A stretch of DNA of 64,000 nucleotides. It comes from Bryobacterales bacterium (GTDB taxonomy: Bacteria; Acidobacteriota; Terriglobia; Bryobacterales; Bryobacteraceae). The notes below the pieces were generated by a model that was given only the letters and a program-made list of their open reading frames with translations, was not told the origin of the DNA and ran no database searches. Position numbers and translations under genes: made by a program. The stretch covers positions 104,598-168,597 of the forward strand of contig SHUD01000001.1 in NCBI GenBank assembly GCA_009697505.1. The letters run 5' to 3'. The first letter of the stretch is position 1; the number at the start of each line of letters is the position of its first letter. Below are positions 39,215-49,315 of the stretch, piece by piece.

Positions 39215-39517
39215 CCTCGTTCTCCTGCGGATGGAGTTTCACCAGACCGCGGGAAGGAAGGTTCGTCCCGCGGTGGTTCTGTTAGATGCCGGGGACGATG
39301 ATTTTGTGGCGGCGCCCATTACCTCCCGGCCAAGACTCTCGGAATACGATCTCGCGATCAGGACTGGAAGGCGGCCGGGTTGAACGTGCCTTCTTTCATC
39401 CGTGTTCACAAACTTACCGTGTTGCCGAGGAGCGGAATCGCGCGGCAACTCGGTATTTTGGCCAAGCCGGATCGCGACGCACTAGTCGAGATGTTGGCTC
39501 GTGCTTTCCGGCGGTAG
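39201..39517 (+). pseudogene. MazF/PemK-like toxin with single-base frameshift
   Basis: MKLGDLVLLRMEFHQTAGRKVRPAVVLLDAGDDDFVAAPITSRPRLSEYDLAIR in frame 1, continuing as DWKAAGLNVPSFIRVHKLTVLPRSGIARQLGILAKPDRDALVEMLARAFRR* after an apparent 1-nt deletion near 39360. Confidence 0.8.
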
Positions 39518-39534
39518 CGAACCGAGGCTACCCT

Positions 39535-41202
39535 TCATTCCGCTGCAATCGGCTCCGGCGTAGCCGCTCCATCTGCCCTTGGGTCGGACGCCGCGTAGTT
39601 GGTCGCGGTGCTCGCGTCGTGCAAAATGGCCTGGCCGCGGCCCATCTGTTGCGTGTACTCGCGTCCCAGGGTGATCTCGTGGCCCATCGCCGTCAGAGCG
39701 TCGCGCGTTGCGGCCGGCACGCGCGATTCAATAATCACGTCGTTGCCCTCCGGCGCGAGCTTGGTGAAGCGCGGGGTTTCCAGCGCCTCCTGCAGGTTCA
39801 TCCCGTAATCCACCACGTTGGAGACGAACTGCGCGTGCGCCAGCGGCTGATTCGGCCCGCCCATGATGCCGAAGCCGATGCGCTGCCCGCCGCGCTCCAT
39901 GAAGCCCGGAATGATGGTGTGGTACGGGCGCTTGCCACCAGCAAGCACGTTGGGATGCGTGGGGTCCAGCGTGAAGCCGGCCCCGCGGTTCTGCAGCGGG
40001 AAGCCCATGCCCTCCACCGTGATTCCCGAGCCGAAGCTGTTGTAGATGCTCTGAATCCAGCTCGCGATGTTGCCTTCGCGGTCGACCACCGTCAGGTAGG
40101 TGGTGTCGCTGCCCGCGATGCGCGCGGGGGCGACGCTGCCGTTGGCTTTGCGCGGATCGATCAGCGTGGCGCGGGCACGGGCGTGGTCTTTGGATAGCAG
40201 CGTGGTGACGGGCACGGCGTTGGTGCGCGGGTCGGCGTTGTAGCGGTAGACGTCGGAGTAGGCCAGTTTCATGGCCTCGATGCGCTTGTGCAGTTCGCCC
40301 GCGGTGGACGGGCCGCCGGCCTCGGGCGGCGCCGTCTCCATGATGTTCAGCATTTCAAGCGCGGCCATGCCCTGCCCGTTCGGCGGCAGCTCGAAGACGC
40401 GCCAGCCGCGGTAGTCAATCGAAATCGGCTCCACCCATTCGGCCGAGTACGCCGCGAGGTCAGAGGCGGTCATCGTGCTGCCGAGATTTTGCAGAGTACG
40501 CAGAATCGCGGCCGCGATTTCGCCTTCGTAGAAGGCACGCGGGCCTTGCTCGGCCAGAAGGCGGAAGCAGCGAGCCGCATCGGGATTGCGAAAGAGCTGC
40601 CCGACTCTTGGCGCTTCGCCGCCCGGCAGAAACACGCGCGCCGATTCCGAGTTGGTCAGCAGTCTTTCCACCGCAATGGGCGCGGACCACGACTCTTCGA
40701 TTGCTTCGGTCACCGGAAAGCCTTGGTCCGCGTAGGCAATGACAGCGCTGAAGAGTTGGCTCCAGGCCAGTTTCCCGAAGCGTTGCTGGAGCTTGCTCCA
40801 ACCGTCAACCGCGCCCGGAACGGTCACCGTGTGCGCGCCCGCAAGTGGCATCGTCGTGATCCCGTGACTGGCGAGGAACTGCGGCGAGAGCCCGTGTGGA
40901 GCCGGCCCGGAGGCGTTGAGGCCGTGCAGTTTCCCGGTCTTCGCTTCCCAGTAGAGGACAAACAGATCGCCGCCGATGCCGTCCATATTCGGTTCGACGA
41001 CGCCCAGCACCGCGTTGGCAGTAATTGCCGCGTCCACGGCCGAGCCGCCGCGCGCGAGAATCTGTGCGCCGGCCTGCGAGGCGAGTGCGTGGCTTGTCGC
41101 CACGATCCCTTGCCGCGAGATCACCAGGGAGCGGCCATAATTGCGGCCCCAAACTCTTTCGGGAACAGGTTGCGTGACAGGCATCGGGTTCCAGCGTAGC
41201 AT
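39535..41202 (-). CDS. Gamma-glutamyltransferase family protein
   Basis: ARGGSAVDAAITANAVLGVVEPNMDGIGGDLFVLYWE; GSDTTYLTVVDREGNIASWIQSIYNSFGSG. Confidence 0.9.
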   Translation of the reverse strand: MLRWNPMPVTQPVPERVWGRNYGRSLVISRQGIVATSHALASQAGAQILARGGSAVDAAITANAVLGVVEPNMDGIGGDLFVLYWEAKTGKLHGLNASGPAPHGLSPQFLASHGITTMPLAGAHTVTVPGAVDGWSKLQQRFGKLAWSQLFSAVIAYADQGFPVTEAIEESWSAPIAVERLLTNSESARVFLPGGEAPRVGQLFRNPDAARCFRLLAEQGPRAFYEGEIAAAILRTLQNLGSTMTASDLAAYSAEWVEPISIDYRGWRVFELPPNGQGMAALEMLNIMETAPPEAGGPSTAGELHKRIEAMKLAYSDVYRYNADPRTNAVPVTTLLSKDHARARATLIDPRKANGSVAPARIAGSDTTYLTVVDREGNIASWIQSIYNSFGSGITVEGMGFPLQNRGAGFTLDPTHPNVLAGGKRPYHTIIPGFMERGGQRIGFGIMGGPNQPLAHAQFVSNVVDYGMNLQEALETPRFTKLAPEGNDVIIESRVPAATRDALTAMGHEITLGREYTQQMGRGQAILHDASTATNYAASDPRADGAATPEPIAAE

Positions 41203-41266
41203 TCACTATCGCTCCTTCACAGTCGCGGCGCTGGCGCGCTTATTCTAGAACCAGGAGCCCCGCGAC

Positions 41267-43027
41267 TTGCACATTCCCGATGGCTATCTGAGCCCGGCGA
41301 CTTGCGCCACTTTATACACGGGCGTGGTCCCTTTCTGGTGGGGGGCGCTGCGCCGCGTCCGCCGCGGGCTGCACACGCAGATGGTGCCGCTGCTTTCGGT
41401 GTTCGCGGCGTTTTCCTTCATCATCATGATGTTCAACCTGCCACTGCCCGGCGGCACGACGGGGCATGCGGTCGGAGTAGGCATCGCCGCGATTGTGCTG
41501 GGACCGTGGGCGTCCATCCTGGCGATCTCGGTGGCGCTGATGATCCAGGCGATCTTTTTCGGCGATGGTGGCATCACGGCCATCGGAGCCAACTGCTTCA
41601 ACATGGGTGTTATCGGTTCTCTGGTGGCGTATACGACGTACGAACTGATTTCGCGCGACGCTCCCGTCGAATCGCCGCGCAGGGTGTGGGCGGCGGGGCT
41701 CGCCGGCTATCTCGCGATCAACTTCAGCGCGCTCGCGGCGGCGATTGAATTGGGAATCCAGCCGCAGCTATACAGGGACGCCACCGGCGCGGCGCTCTAT
41801 GCGCCCTATCCTTTGTCGATTGCCATTCCGGCGATGATGGCAGGGCACCTGACGGTGGCCGGAATTGCGGAGACCGTCGTCTCTGCCGGCGTCGTGGCCT
41901 ACTTACAGAAGTCTCAACCAAGCTTATTGCGAGGGGCAGCCGGAGGAGCAACCACCAAGCCGCTGTGGTTGGTCTTGATGATCCTGGCGATTCTCACGCC
42001 GTTCGGTGTTCTGGCCATGGGCTCGGCCTGGGGCGAGTGGTCCGCCGGCGATTTCCTGCATCCGGAGACGCGCCGGCAGATCGCGGCTGCCTCCGGCGGA
42101 AACGAGTTGCCGGCGCAAGTGCCCGCGGGTCTTCAGCGCCTGGCCCGCTTGTGGACGGCGCCACTGAGATATTCCTCGCAAGTCCCGGCGGCGATCGTTG
42201 GGATGGTGCTCATTATTGGAGCCTGCTGGTGCATCGTGCTGCTGGCGCGCCGGATCAGGGTTCGTAGGAACATGAGCTTCGTCGAGCGTACGCTGACGAG
42301 CCTCATGCGTGCCTCTGAGTATGCGGCCAGTGCCGAGCACGTGACCGAGTCACGCGGCCTGTTCCAAAAAATCGATCCGCGCGTGAAGGTGGCCGGTTTA
42401 CTACTGCTCATTGTCGCTGTGGCGGCGGCGCGCGAGTTGCGCGTGATCGGCGGAATCTTCTTGTTCGCGCTGGCGATGGCTTTGTTGTCGGGCATTTCTT
42501 TGCGGAAGCTGGCCGCGTGGGTCTGGATGCCGGTCTTACTGTTTACCGGACTGATCGCGGCGCCCGCCATCCTAGTGACCGGCCCGCGTAGCGCGGCGTT
42601 CCTTGTAGGCCGTGCGGAAACCGCCGCTACTCTCGTGGGGCTGCTGGTCCTTACGACGCCGTGGGCTTGGGTCCTCAAGTCGCTGCGCAGTCTGCGGTGT
42701 CCGGCGGTTTTCGTGGCGATTCTGGGGATGACTTACCGCTACATCTTCGAGATCATGCGCACGGCGCTGGACATGTTGGAAGCCCGCCGCAGCCGGACGG
42801 TCGGCACGCTGACGCCCTTGGAAAGCCGCCGCCTGGCTGCGTCCACGGTGGGCGTGCTGCTGAATAAGAGTTTTCAACTAAGTGGCGATGTACATCTCGC
42901 CATGCAGTCGCGCGGATTCCGCGGCGAGATCCACGTGCTATCCGAGTTTCGCGCACGCACCGTGGACTGGTGCTGGCTGGGGCTATTTGTTGCGCTCGCT
43001 GGTGGCGCGCTGTGGTGGGGATCGTGA
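41267..43027 (+). CDS. Fused cobalt/nickel ECF transporter: CbiM-like domain + linker TM + CbiQ-like domain
   Basis: TTG start; MHIPDGYLSPATC (CbiM N-terminus with metal-binding His), PLPGGTTGHAVG; C-terminal half IDPRVKVAGLLLLIVAVAA...RYIFEIMRTALDMLEARRSR...LAMQSRGF typical of CbiQ. Confidence 0.88.
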   Translation: MHIPDGYLSPATCATLYTGVVPFWWGALRRVRRGLHTQMVPLLSVFAAFSFIIMMFNLPLPGGTTGHAVGVGIAAIVLGPWASILAISVALMIQAIFFGDGGITAIGANCFNMGVIGSLVAYTTYELISRDAPVESPRRVWAAGLAGYLAINFSALAAAIELGIQPQLYRDATGAALYAPYPLSIAIPAMMAGHLTVAGIAETVVSAGVVAYLQKSQPSLLRGAAGGATTKPLWLVLMILAILTPFGVLAMGSAWGEWSAGDFLHPETRRQIAAASGGNELPAQVPAGLQRLARLWTAPLRYSSQVPAAIVGMVLIIGACWCIVLLARRIRVRRNMSFVERTLTSLMRASEYAASAEHVTESRGLFQKIDPRVKVAGLLLLIVAVAAARELRVIGGIFLFALAMALLSGISLRKLAAWVWMPVLLFTGLIAAPAILVTGPRSAAFLVGRAETAATLVGLLVLTTPWAWVLKSLRSLRCPAVFVAILGMTYRYIFEIMRTALDMLEARRSRTVGTLTPLESRRLAASTVGVLLNKSFQLSGDVHLAMQSRGFRGEIHVLSEFRARTVDWCWLGLFVALAGGALWWGS

Positions 43028-43833
43028 GCCAGGCCTTCGTGTTTGAAGTCCGCAACGTGACCTACCGGTATGAGTCGGTCGCCGCGTTGGATGGCATTTC
43101 TCTATCCATCGAGCGCGGCAAGCGTATCGCGCTACTGGGAGCGAACGGTTCCGGCAAATCTACTTTGCTGCGCTTACTCAACGCCTTGCATTTCCCCGAA
43201 TCCGGCGGCATCGCTTTTAACGGGCAGCCACTCGCGCGGGATGCCTTCGATCAAGACGCCTTTGCCTTTGCTTTTCGCAGCCGGGTGGGTCTGGTCTTTC
43301 AAAGCCCCGAGGTGCAACTGTTCAATCCCACGGTTTTCGACGAAGTCGCCTTCGCGCCGCTGCACCTGGGTTGGCCCAGGACGAGGATCGAAGCCGCCGT
43401 CGCCGAGATCCTCGGAAAAATGGAGATCGCCCATCTCCGGGACCGCCCCCCGCACCGTCTCTCGGGCGGAGAAAAGAAGCGCGTCGCACTGGCTTCGGTC
43501 CTGGTGATGAATCCTGAAGTGCTGCTGCTGGATGAGCCCACCGCCGGCCTGGACCCGCGCAGCGAAAGCCAGATCATCGACATGCTCATGAGCTGGGGTG
43601 GGGACGGCCGGACCGTAATCACCACCACGCACGATCTGGGCCTGGTCGAAGATATCGCGGATTATTGTTTTGTCCTGCAAGCGGGCAAGGTTGCCGCCGA
43701 AGGTCTGCCAGGCGAAGTATTGCGCGATGTGGCGCTGCTGGAGCGCGCCAATCTGATCCACGCCCACCGCCACCGCCATGCCTCGGGTGTAATTCACAGC
43801 CACCCGCACACCCATCCTCACCGCCACGATTAG
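43024..43833 (+). CDS. cbiO: ECF transporter ATP-binding subunit CbiO-like with His-rich C-terminus
   Basis: LLGANGSGKSTLL, HRLSGGEKKRVALASVLVMNPEVLLLDEPTAGLD; tail HAHRHRHASGVIHSHPHTHPHRHD. Confidence 0.9.
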   Translation: MSQAFVFEVRNVTYRYESVAALDGISLSIERGKRIALLGANGSGKSTLLRLLNALHFPESGGIAFNGQPLARDAFDQDAFAFAFRSRVGLVFQSPEVQLFNPTVFDEVAFAPLHLGWPRTRIEAAVAEILGKMEIAHLRDRPPHRLSGGEKKRVALASVLVMNPEVLLLDEPTAGLDPRSESQIIDMLMSWGGDGRTVITTTHDLGLVEDIADYCFVLQAGKVAAEGLPGEVLRDVALLERANLIHAHRHRHASGVIHSHPHTHPHRHD

Positions 43834-43961
43834 AGTCTTACACGTGTCATTCCGCGGACTAAGGCTATTTTGGTACTCATAGCCAGTCAACCCGCCAGCC
43901 GCTTTCTCGTCTAGACTGATAGTAGAATGAAATCCTAAACGAGGAGGCGGCGAAGGAGAGC

Positions 43962-46073
43962 GTGCAGAAAATCATCATCGGGTGGGCGCTGGCCGGTTTC
44001 TCGCTCCTGACCCCCGCTTATTCTCAGAGCGTAACTATCGCTACCACAAGCGTTTCCGTGAATCTGGGGAGGTTTTATCCGTTCTCGGCCAGGGTTACGG
44101 GCGTCACACCGGCAACCGTTGCCTGGACCGTGGCGCTGCCTGCCGGAGCAACGGGGTCTCCCGGAGCAATTTCAGCGGGCGGGCGCTATACTCCGCCTGC
44201 GGCGATCCCGAGTGGCGGAACAGTTATCGTGAGGGCCACCAGCGTGGCCGCTCCCACGGTTTTTGCGACCGCCACAGTCGAACTTCTGAACCCCTTTCCG
44301 ACTCTGGCTTCGGCGAAACCCTCCACCATTCCACTGGGCCCATTCACGCTGACGCTGAACGGCAGTGGTTTCGTGAACGGCGCCATGGTGCTGTTTGATG
44401 GCACGCCTCTCACAACCACATTCGTTTCCGCCAACAAACTGACCGCAACGGGAACTGCCGGGAGCACGGGTGCGTTACACGTGGGCGTGATGAACCCCGA
44501 TCCAGGATCGGCGACGTCCGCGGACGCCGTTACGGTGACCGTCGGCTCCGTTGGCGCTCCCGTCATTTCCGCTGGCGCCGCAGGCCGCTTCCTGGATCAC
44601 GCGGCGTTTGGACCCGACGCGGAAACGGTCGCGCACGTGCGTGCTGTTGGTCTGGAGGCCTACATCGACGAGCAGCTTGCCGCGCCCATCTCGCCATACC
44701 CGGACCCCGGCATGACCGGATTCGGCATCAACGGCGTCCAGGCGCGATTCTTCTCGAACGCGGTTCACGGACAGGATCAACTCCGTCAGCGCGTGGCGTT
44801 CGAACTCAGCCAGATCTTCGTGGTTTCCGCGATGGAAGAGAACACCCCGACGCAGTTGGTTCCCTATCTTCAGATTCTGCAAAAAGACGCTTTCGCTAAT
44901 TTCCGCCAATTAATGGAAGACGTGACGCTCAGCCCGACGATGGGCGAGTACCTGGACATGCGGAACAACGACAAAGCCGATCCGGCGCGCGGAACGAAGG
45001 CGAATGAAAATTACGCCCGCGAACTATTGCAGTTGTTCACCATTGGTCTGTTTCAGCTCAACCAGGATGGAACGCTGGTGCTGGACAAGGATAAGAACCC
45101 GATTCCCACTTTCGATCAGTCGGCGATTGAAAACTTTGCCAAGGTCTTCACCGGCTGGACCTATCCGCCCGGGCCGGGCGCCGTATCACAACGGCGGAAT
45201 CCTCCTTACTTTAGCGGTCCGATGGTCGCCGCGGCGGTAAATCATGACACCACGGCGAAGACGCTGCTCAAAGGATTTAAGGTTCCCGCCGGGCAGACGC
45301 CGGCCGACGACCTTAAAGCAGCCTTGGATAACATCTTCAGCCACCCGAACGTAGGTCCATTCATTGGCACGCGGCTGATTCAGCATTTGGTGACTAGTAA
45401 TCCGTCGCCGGCCTATGTGGGACGCGTCGCCGCAGTGTTTGCCGATGACGGTTCGGCGGGTCACGTTCGCGGGAACCTCGCGGCCGTCGTCAAGGCGATT
45501 CTGCTCGATCCGGAGGCTGCGGATGTGCCGACAACCATGTTCGGTCTTCCGACCACCGGCGGTCACTTGCGGGAGCCGGCGTTTCTGATTCCATCCATTT
45601 TGCGCGCACTCGGTGCTGTGGTGAACGATTCCAATAGCCTCAATGCTCTGAGCGCGAATCTTGGGCAGAACCTCTTCACTCCGCCCACGGTATTTAACTA
45701 CTTCACTCCGAGTTATCAGATCCCGCCCGAGTTCACTCCCGGGATCAATCTGCTCGGGCCCGAGTTCCAGTTGTTGTCGCCGTCGTCGGCCGTGGCGCGA
45801 GTCAACATGGTCAATGCGATCGTTTACGGAAACCTGGGAGTAGGCGCGGTGATCGATCTGACGCCATTTGCGGCCGTGGCTGGAAATCCAGAGGCGCTGG
45901 TCAGCGCCGTGAATCAGGCATTTTTCTCAGGTGAGATGCCGGATGCGATGCAGACGGAAATCCTGCGCGCCGTCAACGCGCTGAGTGGAACAACGGCGGC
46001 GATCTTACGGCAGCGGGCGCAAGCCGCGATCTATCTCGCGGCTGCATCCTCTTATTATTCGGTGGAGCACTAG
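43962..46073 (+). CDS. DUF1800 family protein with IPT/TIG-like N-terminal region
   Basis: RFLDHAAFGPDAETVAHVRAVGLEAYIDEQL...ENYARELLQLFTIGLF; adjacent to a DUF1501 gene. Confidence 0.85.
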   Translation: MQKIIIGWALAGFSLLTPAYSQSVTIATTSVSVNLGRFYPFSARVTGVTPATVAWTVALPAGATGSPGAISAGGRYTPPAAIPSGGTVIVRATSVAAPTVFATATVELLNPFPTLASAKPSTIPLGPFTLTLNGSGFVNGAMVLFDGTPLTTTFVSANKLTATGTAGSTGALHVGVMNPDPGSATSADAVTVTVGSVGAPVISAGAAGRFLDHAAFGPDAETVAHVRAVGLEAYIDEQLAAPISPYPDPGMTGFGINGVQARFFSNAVHGQDQLRQRVAFELSQIFVVSAMEENTPTQLVPYLQILQKDAFANFRQLMEDVTLSPTMGEYLDMRNNDKADPARGTKANENYARELLQLFTIGLFQLNQDGTLVLDKDKNPIPTFDQSAIENFAKVFTGWTYPPGPGAVSQRRNPPYFSGPMVAAAVNHDTTAKTLLKGFKVPAGQTPADDLKAALDNIFSHPNVGPFIGTRLIQHLVTSNPSPAYVGRVAAVFADDGSAGHVRGNLAAVVKAILLDPEAADVPTTMFGLPTTGGHLREPAFLIPSILRALGAVVNDSNSLNALSANLGQNLFTPPTVFNYFTPSYQIPPEFTPGINLLGPEFQLLSPSSAVARVNMVNAIVYGNLGVGAVIDLTPFAAVAGNPEALVSAVNQAFFSGEMPDAMQTEILRAVNALSGTTAAILRQRAQAAIYLAAASSYYSVEH

Positions 46074-46076
46074 ATC

Positions 46077-47471
46077 ATGTACTTGTCCTCGATTACAAAA
46101 AGCCGGCGAAGTTTCCTGAAGATCAGTGCCCGTTCCCTGGCGGCGATTGGCGGCGCCAGCGTGGTGGGCCGGTTGAGCCAGGTGAATGCGCTTGCGGCCA
46201 CGGCCTGCCCTACCGATTACAAAGCGCTGGTGTGTGTGTTCCTGTTTGGCGGCAATGACGGCAACAACACGGTGATTCCGGTCAGCATCTCGCAGCGAAC
46301 CAACCCGGTGAACTCGTACGCGAACTACGCGAAAGTGCGCGGTGGACTGGCTTTGCCCCAGGCGAACCTCGGCCTGATCAATACATCGAAAGGGGATGCG
46401 TACGGCCTGCATCCCAGCTTGACCGAGTTGACGGCGCTTTATAACAGCAATAGGGCCGCCGTGCTCGCCAATGTCGGCACGCTGGTAAACCCGCTCACGC
46501 TGACACAGTACCAGGACAAGAAAGCGGCGGTTCCGCTCAACCTGTTCTCGCATCTCGATCAGCAGGCGGAATGGCAGAGTTCGGCGGCGCAGGGTTTCGC
46601 CACCACGGGTTGGGGCGGCCGCCTGGCCGATGCCATGCAGGACTGCAATCATAGCGGCTTCCCAACGGTCATCTCGGTTGGCGGCAACGTGTTATTCGCG
46701 ACCGGGAGCCAGACGAGTCCCGCCACGGTTACGGCGGGGCAGGTGCTCGGACTGCAGGGCTTCGCGAACAATGCGGCATCGGCGGCGCGGCTGACGGCGT
46801 TGCAGAATCTCTTGCAGTTCGATAACGGCCTCACGCTGGTGCAGGCCTCCAATGCGATTGCCACGTCGGGTATCAACCAGGCTGCCGCCTTGAACAAGGC
46901 GCTGAGCGGCGCGACGTTGTTAACCACGGCGTTTCCCAACACTTCGTTGGGGCAGCAGATGCTGCAAATCGCCAAGGTCATCAAGGTGCGCGCGACCCTG
47001 GGTGTGAATCGCCAGATCTTTTTCGCTTACCTGGGTGGATTCGACACGCATGACCTGGAATTGAACGATCAGGGTTCCGGACTCCTGCAGGTCAGCCAGG
47101 CGTTGAACGCGTTTTATAATTCCACCGCCGAGATGGGCGTGAGCAACAGCGTTGTGACGTTTACCGAGTCCGACTTCGGGCGGACCTGTCAGCCCAGCGG
47201 AGGCTCGACTTTGGGCAGCGACCACGCCTGGGGCAGCCACCATTTCATTGTGGGTGACGCCGTCAAGGGCGGCGACGTGTACGGTACCTTCCCCACGCAA
47301 CAGCTCAACGGACCGGACGATGCAACCGGGCGGGGAGTCTGGATCCCCACCACCGCCCTGGATCAATACGGCGCCACGTTGGCAACTTGGTTTGGCGTGG
47401 ATCCGGCGAAGCTGAAAGACGTATTCCCGAATCTCAAAAACTTCCCAGGCGCTTTGCCGGCGTTCTTGTAA
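46077..47471 (+). CDS. DUF1501 family protein with Tat-like signal
   Basis: SRRSFLKISARSLAAIGGASVVG; VCVFLFGGNDGNNTVIP; DFGRTCQPSGGSTLGSDHAWGSHHFIVGDAVKGG. Confidence 0.88.
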   Translation: MYLSSITKSRRSFLKISARSLAAIGGASVVGRLSQVNALAATACPTDYKALVCVFLFGGNDGNNTVIPVSISQRTNPVNSYANYAKVRGGLALPQANLGLINTSKGDAYGLHPSLTELTALYNSNRAAVLANVGTLVNPLTLTQYQDKKAAVPLNLFSHLDQQAEWQSSAAQGFATTGWGGRLADAMQDCNHSGFPTVISVGGNVLFATGSQTSPATVTAGQVLGLQGFANNAASAARLTALQNLLQFDNGLTLVQASNAIATSGINQAAALNKALSGATLLTTAFPNTSLGQQMLQIAKVIKVRATLGVNRQIFFAYLGGFDTHDLELNDQGSGLLQVSQALNAFYNSTAEMGVSNSVVTFTESDFGRTCQPSGGSTLGSDHAWGSHHFIVGDAVKGGDVYGTFPTQQLNGPDDATGRGVWIPTTALDQYGATLATWFGVDPAKLKDVFPNLKNFPGALPAFL

Positions 47472-47476
47472 GGGTT

Positions 47477-48085
47477 CTAACTCTGCGCGAAGACACTGTA
47501 TTGGAACGATTGCGGCGCGCCCCAAGGCGTGCGGTGGCGCTCCGCTACTGTCTTCAGGAGCCGGAATCCCGGACCTAATTCCTCCGCGAGGGAGCGTCCA
47601 TCGTAGCGGCAGACGGGGAGTCCGCTGCATTTCTCCGGACCATCGAGTGCGAACGTGGCGATGACGGCATGGCCCCCCGGCGGGATAGTTCGGGACAGCA
47701 GATCCACATAGGATGCACGGCCGGCGGCATCGGTCAGGAAGTGAAATACGGCGCGGTCGTGCCAGACGTCGAACCGGCCGAGATTGGGGCATTTTGTGAC
47801 ATCGGCTGTGATCCAGCGGACATGCTCTGCTCGCGGGCCAATCTGTTGGCGGGCGCGTTGCAGTGCGGCTTCCGAAATTTCCAACACGGTTACGGAATAA
47901 CCCCCGTCACGGAGCCGCGCGGCAAGTCCAGACGAGCCGCCACCGATGTCGATCACGCTTCCGCCCGCCGGACACACCTCACCGATAAGGGAAAGCGAGA
48001 GCGCGGGGTCTGGTTGGGTCCAACTCAACTCCGCGTCGCTCTTGGAGGCGTAGATGGCTTCCCAGTGTTGTTTGGAGCTAGACAC
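47477..48085 (-). CDS. SAM-dependent class I methyltransferase
   Basis: HWEAIYASKSDAELSWTQPDP; VIDIGGGSSGLAARL. GTG start assigned, overlapping the thiolase end by 8 nt. Confidence 0.8.
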   Translation of the reverse strand: MSSSKQHWEAIYASKSDAELSWTQPDPALSLSLIGEVCPAGGSVIDIGGGSSGLAARLRDGGYSVTVLEISEAALQRARQQIGPRAEHVRWITADVTKCPNLGRFDVWHDRAVFHFLTDAAGRASYVDLLSRTIPPGGHAVIATFALDGPEKCSGLPVCRYDGRSLAEELGPGFRLLKTVAERHRTPWGAPQSFQYSVFAQS

Positions 48086-49283
48086 GCTCGATGACCACGG
48101 CGATGCCCTGCCCGACGCCGATGCACATCGTGCACAAAGCATAGCGTCCGCCCGTTTGCCGCAACTGATAAAGGGCGGTGGTGGCGAGGCGCGCGCCGCT
48201 CGCGCCCAGCGGATGGCCGATTGCAATCGCGCCGCCGTTGGGATTCACGTGCGCGGCGTCGTCAGGCAGACCGAGGTCGCGCAGCACTGCCAGCGCCTGC
48301 GCGGCGAAAGCTTCGTTCAGCTCGATGACATCCATTTGTGAAAGTTGCAGACCTGTTTTCGCGAGCACCTTGCGCGTGGCCGGAGCCGGGCCCATGCCCA
48401 TGATGCGCGGGGGAACGCCGGCGGCGGCGCTGGCGATCACGCGGGCTTTGGGCGTCAGCCCGTACTTGGCGGCCGCAGCTTCGGTGGCCAGCAGCATCGC
48501 GGCGGCGCCATCGTTGATGCCCGAGGCATTGCCCGCCGTGACCGTGCCGTCAGGCTTTACGATCGGCTTCAGCTTCGCCAGCATTTCCGGAGTCGTATCC
48601 GGGCGTGGATGCTCATCGGCATCGAAGCGTTTGGGATCGCCTTTCTTCTGCGGGAGCATCACGGGGATCACTTCGTTCGCGAAGAATCCCGCCGCCTGGG
48701 CCTTGGCGCACCGTTGCTGGGTGCGGTAAGCGAAGGCATCCTGATCGGCGCGGTTGATTCCATAATCCGCGGCGACATTTTCCGCGGTTTCCGGCATGGT
48801 ATCCACGCCGTACTTCGCCTTCAGCGCGGGATTAATGAAGCGCCACCCAATGGTCGTGTCGAAAATCTCCGCGTTGCGCGGGAACGGAGTGTCCGCTTTG
48901 CCCATGACGAAAGGCGAGCGCGTCATGCTCTCCACGCCACCGACGATCATAAGATCTGCCTCGCCCGCTTTCATCGCGCGTGAAGCTACGCTGAGCGCTT
49001 CCAGACTCGATCCGCACAGTCGATTCACCGTGCTGCCGGGCACCTCCATGGGCATTCCGGCCAGCAGCAGCGCCATGCGCGCGACGTTCCGGCTATCTTC
49101 GCCGGCCTGGTTGACGCAGCCGTAAATCACGTCGTCCACCGCGTTCCAATCCACTTTGGAATTGCGCTCCAGCAACGCCTTGAGCGGCAGTGCGGCTAAA
49201 TTATCGGCGCGGATGGCGGACAACGCCCCTCCGTAACGTCCAAAAGCCGTGCGGAGGGCGTCGCAAATAAACACTTCGGGCAT
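48078..49283 (-). CDS. Acetyl-CoA acetyltransferase / 3-oxoadipyl-CoA thiolase-like
   Basis: VNRLCGSSLEALSVASRAMKAGEADLMIVGGVESMTRSPFVM; NPNGGAIAIGHPLGASGARL; CTMCIGVGQG. Confidence 0.93.
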   Translation of the reverse strand: MPEVFICDALRTAFGRYGGALSAIRADNLAALPLKALLERNSKVDWNAVDDVIYGCVNQAGEDSRNVARMALLLAGMPMEVPGSTVNRLCGSSLEALSVASRAMKAGEADLMIVGGVESMTRSPFVMGKADTPFPRNAEIFDTTIGWRFINPALKAKYGVDTMPETAENVAADYGINRADQDAFAYRTQQRCAKAQAAGFFANEVIPVMLPQKKGDPKRFDADEHPRPDTTPEMLAKLKPIVKPDGTVTAGNASGINDGAAAMLLATEAAAAKYGLTPKARVIASAAAGVPPRIMGMGPAPATRKVLAKTGLQLSQMDVIELNEAFAAQALAVLRDLGLPDDAAHVNPNGGAIAIGHPLGASGARLATTALYQLRQTGGRYALCTMCIGVGQGIAVVIERV

Positions 49284-49315
49284 AGGTGCGTTGGGGGCAA
49301 GGTGAAGCCGCGCTA

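Noticed and set aside
40288-41199. 303-aa plus-strand ORF
   Set aside because: Antisense to the gamma-glutamyltransferase gene.
43962-47471. DUF1800/DUF1501 pair as a new system
   Set aside because: This adjacent pair is a known and common bacterial arrangement, though its function is poorly understood.
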